From an uncultured Prochlorococcus sp. (lineage in GTDB: Bacteria; Cyanobacteriota; Cyanobacteriia; PCC-6307; Cyanobiaceae), in contig CACPLK010000009.1 in NCBI GenBank assembly GCA_902634795.1, forward strand, positions 1 through 33,944: a stretch of 33,944 bases of DNA, in the 5' to 3' direction. The position numbers and the translations under genes are program-made. The notes beneath the pieces are model-generated. The model was given only the letters and a program-made list of their open reading frames with translations, was not told where the DNA came from and ran no database searches. Positions 1-8,267 of the stretch are shown here, one piece after another (position 1 is the first letter of the stretch; each line of letters opens with the position of its first letter).

Positions 1-2
1 GT

Positions 3-1067
3 TATTTCTCTGCTGATTTCCATGATCATCCTGTAATGCAACTTTTTGCTCCTATACTTGAGCTGTATGATAAATCTAAGTTTAAAATATATTTATACTC
101 ATTTGGGCTAAAAGAAGATGAATATACTGAAAAAGCAAAAAAGTCTGGATGCATATTTAGAAACATAACAAAGCTAAATGACATTGAAGCGGTTGAATTG
201 GCAAGAAGCGATAAGTTAGATATTGCAGTAGATCTAATGGGGTATACTAAATATAATAGAATGCCTATATTCTCGTATAGAGTGGCGCCAATACAAATCA
301 ATTACTTAGGTTATCCTGGCTCTGTTGGCTCTGATACTATTGATTATATTATCGCCGATAATATAATTATTCCTAGAGAAAATGAAAAATATTATTCCGA
401 AAAAATAATACGAATGCCAAATTGCCCATTTAATGATAATAAAAAAGAAATTTCTAAAGAGTCTATATTTCGCAAAGATTTTAACCTTCCTGATAATGGC
501 TTTATATTTACTTGCTTTAATAATAATTATAAAATAACAACAAAAGAATTTAATATATGGATGAACTTACTTTTACAAATAGAAGGAAGTGTTCTTTGGT
601 TATACAAATCAAATCAATTGGCAATGAATAATTTATGCAAGGAAGCAAGAAAACGTAAAGTAGATCCCGACAGATTAATATTCACAAATAAATTGCCATT
701 AAATAAACATATAGCTAGGCATTCTCTTGGAGATTTAGCACTCGATACTTTTAACTTTAATGGAGGTTCAACTACTTCTTATGCATTATGGGGTGGTTTA
801 CCAGTCCTGACAAAGATAGGTCAGAGTTTTACGTCCAGATTATCTGCCAGTCGCCTTTCTTTAATAGGGCTTTCCGAATTAATTACTTATAGTGAAAGTG
901 AATACGAAGAAAAAGCTTTGCATATCGCGCAAAACCCTGATGAATTACTAAGATTGAAATCGAAATTAGACAGGTCAAAAGAAACATCACCACTTTTTAA
1001 TTCAGAGTTATTTACAAGAGATTTAGAAACTAAATATATTGAACTAGTAAATAGTCATATTTTTTGA
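3..1067 (+). CDS. O-GlcNAc transferase-like (SPINDLY/GT41) glycosyltransferase, C-terminal part, 5' end outside window
   Basis: The reading frame is open from base 3, so the gene starts before the window; the first ATG (36) is internal. The visible 354 or so residues match the C-terminal catalytic half of GT41 enzymes, which move a sugar from a UDP-sugar to Ser/Thr. Recognisable in order are: YFSADFHDHPV at the very start, the LYSFG segment, PIQINYLGYPGSVGSD and DYIIAD, CFNNNYKI, a DPDRLIF stretch, and LDTFNFNGGSTTSYALWGGL followed by PVLT (the nucleotide-sugar site). Bacterial members usually carry N-terminal TPRs, which would lie upstream. The gene is AT-rich and sits at the start of a glycosyltransferase island, so a role in modifying proteins or surface glycans is inferred. 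The family call is firm; the acceptor is unknown. Confidence 0.85.
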   Translation, partial: YFSADFHDHPVMQLFAPILELYDKSKFKIYLYSFGLKEDEYTEKAKKSGCIFRNITKLNDIEAVELARSDKLDIAVDLMGYTKYNRMPIFSYRVAPIQINYLGYPGSVGSDTIDYIIADNIIIPRENEKYYSEKIIRMPNCPFNDNKKEISKESIFRKDFNLPDNGFIFTCFNNNYKITTKEFNIWMNLLLQIEGSVLWLYKSNQLAMNNLCKEARKRKVDPDRLIFTNKLPLNKHIARHSLGDLALDTFNFNGGSTTSYALWGGLPVLTKIGQSFTSRLSASRLSLIGLSELITYSESEYEEKALHIAQNPDELLRLKSKLDRSKETSPLFNSELFTRDLETKYIELVNSHIF

Positions 1068-1492
1068 ATTGATACCAGATTGATTATTTAGCAGCCCTTC
1101 TGCACACCCTGTTCAAGATTCACGAGTAGTTTGGTACCATTTGCGGTTGCTAGATATTGAGCTCTGAAATAAAATCCTTTATGGTCATAATATTAATCAT
1201 TTGTTCTTTCTTCAGACTGAAATATTTTTCATTTTCTTTTTAGATTAATCCTTTTTAGCAAAACTATTTATATTTAAAGTTATTAAATAGTTTAATTATA
1301 CTAGATGATCTAATTCATTAGAAAATATATATTATATTATTTCTAACACTTAAATACTCATAAAAATAGAGTAAGATTATTCACAATCTTGGTAATCAAT
1401 TCATTTAAAATAAAGAATAGCTAGAATTTATATTATTTATGAGTTTTGAGAAAATTAAATTCTATTAAAGAAATAATCGCTTAGTTTAAAAG
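1068..1492. other. Intergenic spacer, very AT-rich
   Basis: This 425-base stretch lies between the convergent ends of the GT41 gene and the propeller-like gene. Apart from the possible remnant at 1088-1192 it is almost pure A/T, with long runs of ATTATA-type sequence and no ORF, tRNA or strong hairpin followed by a T-tract that I can see. Confidence 0.5.
1088..1192 (-). pseudogene. Short protein-coding remnant, C-terminal tail of an unidentified gene
   Basis: On the minus strand an open stretch of 34 codons runs between an in-frame TAA (1193-1195) and a TAA stop (1088-1090). It reads YYDHKGFYFRAQYLATANG and continues to a KGC terminus. It has no start codon, yet its base composition is clearly richer in GC than the surrounding AT-rich spacer, and the residue mix looks protein-like. 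I read it as the leftover 3' end of a decayed gene. I do not recognise the family. It could also be chance. Confidence 0.25.
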
Positions 1493-2359
1493 CTAAAGTG
1501 GGTATTGATTTTTTCTTGATATTGATGAAGGAGATGGAGGCCCCGAATTAAAATAAACTTTTCTGCTAGGAAATAATATTTTATCTTTGACAATATCAAA
1601 GCTACAAATTCGAGAATATTGATTTATCTCAGGTATCCAAATCTTGTCGTCGAAATATGATAGGTAATATGGTGTACCTAAGAATTCTAAAGATATATCA
1701 GTCGCAGTTCCATTCTTTATTTCTGATAAATTTTTGAATAGAAAAGCTTTTTTTGGTGTACATGTAAGGATTGCTGATTCATTAGAGAAAAAATAAAGAT
1801 CATTGGGTCGAACATATAAGCGATCTAAGTTTATAGTTGATAAAAAAGTTAAGCTATCCCTACACAATTTATATATAACAATTCTATAATTACCAATAAA
1901 GTAAATTAAGTCATCCCAAATAGTTATTGAACGACAATATTGACCTTCAAGCTCTGGAATTAATTGGGAGCTTTTTATAAATACCTCTTCTTGATTATAA
2001 CCTAAAGAAAATATTGTTTGATCTAGAGAAGAAATTATGTAAAAAGTATCGGTCTTAGAGTAATAGATTGATCTGTGAGGGCGTATACCTATTGGAGTGA
2101 TTATTTGTTTCAAGCATAAACCCTTATCATGAATTTCTCTATAGATTCTAATTGCATTTTTCCCTGTGTCTTCCGCAATATATATCTCACCATTAGAAAC
2201 TATTGAATGAGGACCAGAAATTTCCTGATCTAAAACTTTCCATGTATTCATATTATCTGAATACAATATTCTATGATGCCAACAATCAACAATGAAGTAG
2301 TTATCCTTTATTTTGGTTATATATGTAGGGGTGTAGAGTTTGTTTTGATTATAAATCAT
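1493..2359 (-). CDS. Hypothetical protein, beta-propeller-like (NHL/WD-type repeats suspected)
   Basis: The 288-residue product has no signal peptide or membrane segment. The chain alternates short beta-prone stretches with turns containing D/N-G/N, and recurring units resemble propeller blades: YFIVDCWHHRILYSDN, IYIAEDTGKNAIRIYRE, RSIYYSKTDTFYIISS, RSITIWDDLIYFIGNYRIVIY and KIWIPEINQYSRICSFDI. These look like NHL-type blades (I/V-x-V-x-D-x-x-N-x-R-I), so a six-bladed propeller is a reasonable inference but is not proven. I recognise no catalytic motif. The gene lies between a GT41 enzyme and a kinase/methyltransferase fusion and points away from the latter (119-base gap, probably shared promoters). 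A sugar-binding or scaffold role in the island is possible. Confidence 0.6.
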   Translation of the reverse strand: MIYNQNKLYTPTYITKIKDNYFIVDCWHHRILYSDNMNTWKVLDQEISGPHSIVSNGEIYIAEDTGKNAIRIYREIHDKGLCLKQIITPIGIRPHRSIYYSKTDTFYIISSLDQTIFSLGYNQEEVFIKSSQLIPELEGQYCRSITIWDDLIYFIGNYRIVIYKLCRDSLTFLSTINLDRLYVRPNDLYFFSNESAILTCTPKKAFLFKNLSEIKNGTATDISLEFLGTPYYLSYFDDKIWIPEINQYSRICSFDIVKDKILFPSRKVYFNSGPPSPSSISRKNQYPL

Positions 2360-2477
2360 TGTTTAATAACAAATAACATTAATTAAATTCAAAATTCACT
2401 TGAAATCATAGATGCATATGAATTAATCATATATCATTAAAGGGACAAAGGAGTAAACCTGTAAACCATTTATTAAT

Positions 2478-3971
2478 ATGGATACTTTTGAGGAGGCTAG
2501 AAAGATAAACGAAATAAGCTCTTTTGGAGACAGCTCAAAGGTATTAGACAAATACGGCTTCAAAGTGCTAGAGACACTAGGATCTGGAAAAGATGGAGTT
2601 ACTTTTAAAGCAATCAAAGATGAGAATCTTTATGTGTGTAAAGTACTTAAACAATACGCCAAGCAGTATTTAGATGTAACTAAAAAAGTAATTTTAGAAT
2701 TAGAGTCAACCAAGTCTAATCTTATTTATCCAAATATAATTAATGATCAAATTTTAATAAGACCTTATTTGCCTCTTAAAGAAGTTAATACTAGTCCTTA
2801 TAAGTATTTGAATTTCTTGGTAGATCTATGCGACTTACAAATTGAGCTAATTAAAATCAACCTTATTTATTGGGATCATGGGTTCGATAGACATATTAAC
2901 TATATGTATAACAATGAAGAACTTGTATTAGTTGATTTTGGAGGAAATGGATTTCTGTTTACTAATACACTGGAAGTTCCAAATATAAAAGAAAGGAGAC
3001 AGAATCTTCTCTTTTTTAATAATCTCTTTGCGCAATGTCAGTTACTTTTACATCTCAACTATGTAGCTTTAGGTAAACGTTTTAAAGAACCATTGCCCTC
3101 AATAAGCCAAGTCTGTAATAGCAATGATCTTAAGAAGATAACTGAATTTGCAGCCAAATTACTCAATGGCTCTTATCTTAGTGGGATTCAAAGTCATATT
3201 CTAAATTCCGATCTTAAGACACAAGAAGGTTGGAATCATATTAAGGATTGGTGCATTAGCAGACTTCAAAAGAACAATGACTTTTTGCATGAGCCCGCTG
3301 ATGTTCAAATTGTAAAAAAGGAAAACGATCAAATCACAGTGAATGGATACCAGTCATATAAAATCATAAATAATATCGTATTGCCTATAGATAAAGGAGG
3401 ATCTGGATTATGGAGCTCTAAAAAAAAATATGATATTGTTAAAACAGCACTGAATCAATGTTGCAATAAATTTAGAATATCATCCGTTCTTGATTTAGGC
3501 TGCAATTTAGGGATGCATTCTTTTACTTCAACTTTGGAATTTAGAGTCCCTGAAGTTATAGGAATTGATTATAATAATGACTATATAGATATCTGCAGGA
3601 AAATCACAAAATCATTAGAGGTGAAATCTAAAATTACATTTGTTTGCAAAAGGTTTGAGCAAGTAGAGGAAATAGCTGATGTTGTTATTTTGATGGGACT
3701 TATTCATCATATTTATCATAGAACTGAAAGCTTTGGAGACCTTAATGATATTGTAAAAAAGATTCGCCGATTAACTCGTAAATGTGCGATTATAGAATTT
3801 CCTGATGAAACTGATCAGAAAGCGATTAAATGGACAAATATGATTGGAAGGGTTAAAAAGGATGCTTATACAAAAAGCCTATTTAATAAAGCACTCAATA
3901 CTTATTTTTCACAGGTTGATATCATAGGGGAAATTAATGGCAGCAGAACAACTTTTATTTGTTATACATGA
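2478..3971 (+). CDS. Bifunctional protein kinase-like / class I SAM-dependent methyltransferase fusion
   Basis: The product has 497 residues. The N-terminal half shows a kinase fold: glycine loop GSGKDGVTFKA (about 35-45), ATP-binding lysine K55 in VCKVLK, a catalytic-loop region WDHGFDRHIN (about 122-131) and the metal-binding motif VDFGG (D143-G145). From about residue 300 a Rossmann methyltransferase follows: motif I VLDLGCNLG (about 337-345), the acidic end of strand 2 in IGIDYNNDY, and VVILMGLIHHIYH as the motif IV/post-I region. The same two activities occur in WbdD-type enzymes, which cap O-antigen chains with phosphate and methyl groups, but in the opposite domain order. Its glycosyltransferase neighbours suggest a glycan- or lipid-modifying role; this is inference. 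The catalytic loop is atypical, since the D127 to N131 spacing is one residue short of the usual HxDxxxxN pattern. Confidence 0.75.
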   Translation: MDTFEEARKINEISSFGDSSKVLDKYGFKVLETLGSGKDGVTFKAIKDENLYVCKVLKQYAKQYLDVTKKVILELESTKSNLIYPNIINDQILIRPYLPLKEVNTSPYKYLNFLVDLCDLQIELIKINLIYWDHGFDRHINYMYNNEELVLVDFGGNGFLFTNTLEVPNIKERRQNLLFFNNLFAQCQLLLHLNYVALGKRFKEPLPSISQVCNSNDLKKITEFAAKLLNGSYLSGIQSHILNSDLKTQEGWNHIKDWCISRLQKNNDFLHEPADVQIVKKENDQITVNGYQSYKIINNIVLPIDKGGSGLWSSKKKYDIVKTALNQCCNKFRISSVLDLGCNLGMHSFTSTLEFRVPEVIGIDYNNDYIDICRKITKSLEVKSKITFVCKRFEQVEEIADVVILMGLIHHIYHRTESFGDLNDIVKKIRRLTRKCAIIEFPDETDQKAIKWTNMIGRVKKDAYTKSLFNKALNTYFSQVDIIGEINGSRTTFICYT

Positions 3972-4215
3972 AATAAATTTTAAATATTTTGCTTAAATAA
4001 TCATGAGCAATAATATAGAGTTTTTAGAAATAATTAAAAAACATATTGTAATTAATAGTTAATTAACACTTCTCCTAATTTAGCTCAGATAGTATAGAAG
4101 TATGACAATTAACGATTTAAAAATTATTATTATATATCTTTTAAAAAAGTACTTCATTTATATCATCTTATGTAGATCAGATTATATTCAAGATAATATT
4201 TATAAAGTCCAAAAT

Positions 4216-5062
4216 TTATCTTTCACTCGATTCCTTCTTTACGATATAATCTTTTGCAAATGATGTCCCCAATTTTTTCCTCTCAGGTCCTTTTAAATGA
4301 TCAAAGTACTGACCTAACCCAGTATTAATAAATGGGTGATCAGTATGAGAAAACTCTCCTGAAATGTTTTTGAAGCGAATACCTTTTTGCTCATACTCCT
4401 GCCTAACATAATCCCATAACCATGAGTCAGTCCATTGTTTTTGTGTGAAAAATTCTCCGGTTAGGTAGAGATCTTCCATTCTTTTTAAGAATGGATCTAT
4501 TTGGGGATGTTCCGAATTAAAACCTAGAAATCCTGTCTCAGAATAAGGAGATGGGGGAGGGAAATTATCTCGTCCTAAGTAGCTCATGAGTTGATTGGTC
4601 TCAGGCATAAAAGGATAAATATCCTGCGATGAAAAGTTTTTCAGACACCTAACATCTGCATCTATCCATGCAAAAGGTAGTAAACTTTTATCTTTCTTTT
4701 TCGATAAAATCAATGAAAAAATTTTGAAGGAAAAGCGAATAGCATCGAACCGAAAGTCATGGAAAAGCTTGGTCTCAATTTTTCCATTGGGCAGTTTCTG
4801 TTGCAATAGCTTATAGCCGTTTGCTTCATATAGTTTGCCAAAAAAAACTTTTAAATCTTGGATGGTTAGAATCCTTTATTTCTAAACAGTTTAGGCCTGG
4901 AAGGAGAGCCAAACCATTAGGAATACCATCCTCGAAAACAATATTTAAAAAAATTTCATTACCTTTATTTTGCAAGAATTCTCTTATAAATCGTTCCCCA
5001 TAATCTTCATATAATCTTTGGTTCATTGAGCTTACAAAAATAAATTCTCTCATTTCGAACAA
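4216..5062 (-). pseudogene. DXD-motif glycosyltransferase, single gene split by a one-base frameshift at an 8-T run
   Basis: Two leftward ORFs abut: 5062-4826 (MFEMREFIFVSSMNQRLYED...) and one whose first ATG is at 4806. The break falls in a run of eight bases (4840-4847, A on plus, T on the coding strand). Removing one T joins them smoothly through SFFGKLYEANGYKLLQQK, giving about 281 residues. The downstream part carries the WIDADVRC DXD motif of nucleotide-sugar glycosyltransferases, plus the WLWDYVRQEY and TGLGQYF segments. It could be a true pseudogene, a sequence error in a homopolymer, or a gene rescued by slippage of RNA polymerase on the T-run. The neighbour at 5374-6072 is another glycosyltransferase with a D-x-D motif. 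The sugar and acceptor are unknown. Confidence 0.7.
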
Positions 5063-5373
5063 GGCTATAAAACAGGATTTTCAAGAATCTTAGACATAAA
5101 TCATCATATAACATGTCAACATCAATTATGATATCTTTTAAGTCCCTAAAGTTAAAATATTTCACTTACTTTCCTAAGATTGTAGACCTATAGTGTGTTT
5201 ATCTTTAGCTTTATAAAAATATTCATTTACTAAACAAAATAGAACAACAAGATAAATCAAGAACTAGGTTTTGCTATTAATTGTGATAAATAGCTATTAA
5301 CATAAGCTCATAAAAATTAGTGAAAAACAAAATCTTCTTTAAAAAATTCTTTTTTGAGCAAAATATCCTTTTC
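5063..5373. other. Intergenic spacer, nothing recognised
   Basis: This 311-base AT-rich gap lies between the two leftward glycosyltransferase genes. I see no ORF with protein-like composition, no tRNA and no clear terminator hairpin. It would hold the promoter of the frameshifted gene. Confidence 0.5.
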
Positions 5374-6072
5374 TTAATCCCAAAGTTCAATTGAATCATC
5401 TCTAGCCTTAAACCATTCACTATCAAAAATACCTAGCTGCTCGCGTTGTTCCTTAAACCATGGCCCGCCTAGTGTCCAATGACAAATATCAATAGAAGAA
5501 TTGGGCGTATTCTTATCTAGAATAAGGTGATTCCAGCTGCTAGGTATCTGACCAATTTTTTTTTCATCATCTAGCCACTTAAAACGATGTAAGTCTAATC
5601 CCGAAGCAGAATTTACATATTCAATCGAAAGTTGTGTGCAGGCAGCACAATTGAAGAGTATTAATGAGCTCCAATTTTTTTTAGGGTAGGCAGTCTGCAC
5701 TTCTCCTTGAAATTTAAACTTTTCGGATGGACGGTGTTCATGTTTCACACACATGACCGAATATTTATCATCTTTGAGATCCCACAAATTTTTAATGTCA
5801 CTTTTACATAGCATGTCGCAATCCATGAAAATAGCCCATCCATTAAAATCCATTAAAAAAGGGACTAAGAATCGAGTGAATGAAAAATCTGTAGATTGCT
5901 TAGGGTCTCTATTTCTAAAGTAATACTTTTTTTTAATTAGTTGAGCGTTTACTAATGGTGTTATTGAAAGTGGCGCGGAACTTTTCTGATAAAGACTATC
6001 TATTAAAACATTAGTTGCAGCTCTTTCTCTATAGTCATAGCCAATAAATATAGGAATAAGAGAAACTGACAT
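5374..6072 (-). CDS. GT8-like glycosyltransferase with DXD motif
   Basis: The product has 232 residues and is soluble. The N-terminus PIFIGYDYRERAATNVLIDSL is typical of GT8-like/stress-protein-type glycosyltransferases. The metal- and nucleotide-sugar-binding motif is D84-C85-D86 in WAIFMDCDML, followed by WSSLILFNC and a C-terminal HWTLGGPWF, the position where GT8 enzymes have their second metal-binding HxxGxxKPW-type motif. Transfer of a hexose from a nucleotide sugar onto a glycan or lipid is expected from the family; the exact substrate cannot be read. It lies last in the surface-glycan island, before a long gene-poor boundary. The length is usual for short bacterial members and the start at 6072 is the only good ATG. 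Confidence 0.75.
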   Translation of the reverse strand: MSVSLIPIFIGYDYRERAATNVLIDSLYQKSSAPLSITPLVNAQLIKKKYYFRNRDPKQSTDFSFTRFLVPFLMDFNGWAIFMDCDMLCKSDIKNLWDLKDDKYSVMCVKHEHRPSEKFKFQGEVQTAYPKKNWSSLILFNCAACTQLSIEYVNSASGLDLHRFKWLDDEKKIGQIPSSWNHLILDKNTPNSSIDICHWTLGGPWFKEQREQLGIFDSEWFKARDDSIELWD

Positions 6073-7049
6073 TTATAAATAGTAACATACAATTTATAAA
6101 TATTTAATCAGCCATCCACCAAAACATAGCAATCGTTTCATTATCTTCAGGTATCAAAGATTACAGAGGTTATTTAGATATTCTGATAAGTTAAATATGG
6201 CTGGTGATTTGCGTGAACAGATTACCAGCTTGTAGCCTTACTAATTAAAATAGCTAAAAGTGGATAGGTGATTTGGACGACACATAAAGACAACTTAAAA
6301 AGTTCCTCATTACAAATTAGTTAATTTTTATTTTTGTAAGCACCCACATTAAGAAAGAGTAAATTTATCTATAATTTCTTTTCTATTTGATGGTATCGAT
6401 TATAAATCTCATCAATAAAATTAGTCAACGCAGCTTCTGAAAAATGCTCTCGAATCTTCCAATTAATTTCAAAATGCGGTTTAGTTTTTTTTGAGTTCAT
6501 TGGTTCATTCATTAAGAGAATTAAATTTTCAATTAAATAAAAATTTAATGGCTTTTTAAAGAGTTGTCTAAAAAAAATTATTCATAACAAAAATTCATTA
6601 AAATTTTCTTAACGAAATTATTAAAAAAGAGGATAAATTATTCGTTTTTTAACGTAAAAAGTTCTTTTTATAGAGATAGTTGTACATATTGATACTTTTC
6701 CACATTTTTCTGTTTTCCTCATATTTCAATAAGTTTTGTCCGAGAATTTTAACAAGAACTTTTTGTTGTAACAAGAGATACAAAATCCTTGAGACTTACT
6801 GCAGTAAAAGAGATTTAAAGAATAATCTTTTTTTGTAATTAATCCACTTATTCAATTGACATGAGCCCTGTTGAGATTTTTGCAAAATCATGTGGTTTTG
6901 TGGAAAAGTGGAAAAACCCATATTAAATTCATCAAAATCCTATTCGTTTTTTATTTATCTTCAGCAAAAGATACTGGGCCTAAATATTGTTTTTCTTTAA
7001 ATTAAAAGAAAAATAAATTAACCCGAGGAACTATTTACTACTAGTCGAT
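6073..7049. other. Gene-poor island boundary with DnaA-box-like motifs
   Basis: This stretch of about 980 bases separates the glycosyltransferase island from the lexA side. It holds only the 47-residue ORF. Its right half (6540-7020) is very AT-rich and contains two exact copies of TTTTCCACA, the DnaA-box consensus used by cyanobacteria (6696-6704 on plus; 6899-6907 on minus), with a one-mismatch copy directly adjoining (6907-6915, minus). I find no tRNA or integrase at the boundary. The motifs may be fortuitous in AT-rich DNA, since another copy occurs near 19040. Confidence 0.35.
6369..6512 (-). CDS. Small hypothetical protein, 47 residues
   Basis: The leftward ORF has start ATG at 6512 and stop TAG at 6369. 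It encodes MNEPMNSKKTKPHFEINWKI, then a helix-prone segment REHFSEAALTNFIDEIYNRY ending in a basic tail. The amphipathic, charged composition with two tryptophan/tyrosine patches is more protein-like than random AT-rich DNA, which in this region is full of stops. A second in-frame ATG follows four codons later. No Shine-Dalgarno sequence is visible. I do not recognise the family. It stands alone in the spacer between the glycosyltransferase island and lexA. Confidence 0.45.
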   Translation of the reverse strand: MNEPMNSKKTKPHFEINWKIREHFSEAALTNFIDEIYNRYHQIEKKL

Positions 7050-7196
7050 CTAGTACTTATAGTTCTCGCGCTCTTTTTCTTCTTCTACCTCTTTAGTTAA
7101 CAATTCTAATTCCTTTTCTAGAGAATCAATTGTTTTAAAACCTAGAACTTCAATAGTTTCATTTCCTAGCGATTTTTCAAAAAATACGTTTTTCAT
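7050..7196 (-). CDS. Small hypothetical protein, 48 residues, acidic C-terminal coiled coil
   Basis: The leftward ORF encodes MKNVFFEKSLGNETIEVLGF, then a heptad-like helix (SLEKELELLTKEVEEEKERE) ending in NYKY. I chose the ATG at 7196; the frame can be extended to a TTG at 7241, but this adds an odd hydrophobic piece. The pattern of leucines and glutamates suggests a short coiled coil. No family is recognised. It lies alone, divergent from the 7300 gene, in the gap before lexA. Confidence 0.5.
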   Translation of the reverse strand: MKNVFFEKSLGNETIEVLGFKTIDSLEKELELLTKEVEEEKERENYKY

Positions 7197-7299
7197 GGCC
7201 AAAATTTTTAAACAAAATAAATAATTAGCAACTAATTTCAATTGTTTATGTTGAAAGAAAGTTTTGAAATAAGCTGACTAGCTAATAAATTAATTTATT

Positions 7300-7566
7300 T
7301 TGCTGACTTTGAAACCACCAAGAGTTGTATGGAGTCATAGTGATTGCATGCATAATCCTTTCTCAATATATTGGAATCAAAATTGGACCTTTCAAATAGT
7401 ACATATGGAAGGTGGAGTTTACATAGAAGCAAAAGGCCTAGGGGTTCTGATAAGAAAGCCTTTTTCAGCCACTGAAAGCCCATTTACTGCAGCAGACAAC
7501 TTGGTTTATAGCGAGGATAAAAATAGAAAATCTTTATTCAACACGTGGAAATCAAAAAAATATTAA
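7300..7566 (+). CDS. Conserved-looking hypothetical protein, up to 88 residues
   Basis: The frame is open from a TAA at 7291. The only early start is TTG at 7300; the first ATG comes 16 codons later. The product is rich in W, F, H and G (VVWSHSDCMHNPFSIYWNQN, FQIVHMEGGVYIEAKGLGVL) and ends in a basic KSKKY tail. This composition and the lack of stops indicate a real gene. It has no signal peptide or membrane span. It faces lexA head-on: the stop at 7566 and the lexA stop at 7594 leave 27 bases. Function unknown; I cannot name the family. Confidence 0.55.
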   Translation: MLTLKPPRVVWSHSDCMHNPFSIYWNQNWTFQIVHMEGGVYIEAKGLGVLIRKPFSATESPFTAADNLVYSEDKNRKSLFNTWKSKKY

Positions 7567-7593
7567 TAGTTTTAATTAGTTATGAAAATAGAG

Positions 7594-8202
7594 TTACGTT
7601 TTCCTCCACACAGCTGCTAGCTTTCCCTGAACATGTACTTGTTCAGCATCAATTTCTATCGGTTCATATGAAGTATTGGCGGCCTCTAAACGAACTAAGC
7701 CTCCATCACGAAAAAAATGCTTCAAAGTAGTTCCCAGCCCTGGAACCATCGCACTTACAATAGTCCCATTTCTCAAAAAAGATGGGTCATTAACAGGTTC
7801 CATTAACACCATATCTCCGTCTGCAATAAAAGAATCAATCATGGAATCTCCATTTACCGTCAAAGCAAAAAGTCCCTTTAATTGAAGAACTGAATTCAAG
7901 TCTAGAGATTCCTTTACATCGTCAAAAGTTTCAACTAAACCTCCTGCAGCTATTGTTCCCAATATAGGAACCCCAGAAATACTTTCCTCTATTAATTGTA
8001 GTGTTCTTGCCTGACCTTCTTGCCATTTTATCCATCCTTTTTGCTGCAAATGTCTCAGACGGCTTTGGATTGGTGCTGGAGATCTAAGCCCCATAGCTTG
8101 CATCATTTGCCTAATTGAAGGGCTGTGATGATGATCTCCGATAAAATCGACAAGCCAGTCATATAGCTCTTGCTGGGCAGTAGTTAGGGCTTCTTCAGGC
8201 AT
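7594..8202 (-). CDS. lexA: LexA family transcriptional repressor / S24 autopeptidase
   Basis: The product has 202 residues, the normal LexA length. An N-terminal winged helix-turn-helix (about 1-65: YDWLVDFIGDHHHSPSIRQM ... SRLRHLQQKGWI) is followed by the S24 peptidase domain. The Ala86-Gly87 cleavage site lies in GTIAAGG, the catalytic serine is S120 in NGDSM, and the lysine is K161 in TTLKHF. It represses DNA-damage genes and cleaves itself when stimulated by RecA filaments; in some cyanobacteria LexA has other roles. All cleavage residues are present, so self-cleavage should work, unlike some cyanobacterial LexA proteins that lack them. Two near-consensus LexA boxes directly upstream imply autoregulation. 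It follows argF on the same strand with a 65-base gap. Confidence 0.95.
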   Translation of the reverse strand: MPEEALTTAQQELYDWLVDFIGDHHHSPSIRQMMQAMGLRSPAPIQSRLRHLQQKGWIKWQEGQARTLQLIEESISGVPILGTIAAGGLVETFDDVKESLDLNSVLQLKGLFALTVNGDSMIDSFIADGDMVLMEPVNDPSFLRNGTIVSAMVPGLGTTLKHFFRDGGLVRLEAANTSYEPIEIDAEQVHVQGKLAAVWRKT

Positions 8203-8214
8203 TCGAATAAATTA

Positions 8215-8228
8215 GGTACATATGTCCT
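8215..8228 (-). promoter_or_regulatory. Putative LexA box 1 upstream of lexA
   Basis: GGTACATATGTCCT fits the published cyanobacterial LexA consensus RGTACNNNDGTWCB at 13 of 14 positions. It starts 13 bases upstream of the lexA ATG and lies 16 bases from a second box. The two sites sit inside a larger perfect inverted repeat (8212-8224 against 8235-8247, 13 bases each, TTAGGTACATATG arms). Confidence 0.7.
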
Positions 8229-8230
8229 GC

Positions 8231-8244
8231 AATACATATGTACC
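8231..8244 (-). promoter_or_regulatory. Putative LexA box 2 upstream of lexA
   Basis: AATACATATGTACC matches RGTACNNNDGTWCB at 13 of 14 positions in either orientation and contains the perfect palindrome TACATATGTA. Together with box 1 it covers the likely promoter of lexA, fitting negative autoregulation. Confidence 0.7.
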
Positions 8245-8267
8245 TAAAATATCCCAACATCGCAACC

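Noticed and set aside
4821-5003. 60-codon rightward ORF over the frameshift point
   Set aside because: It is antisense to the reconstructed glycosyltransferase, whose joined translation is much more convincing.
6540-7020. Possible chromosomal replication origin
   Set aside because: Only two exact DnaA boxes, no dnaA or dnaN nearby, and a further copy of the 9-mer occurs near 19040 outside the region.
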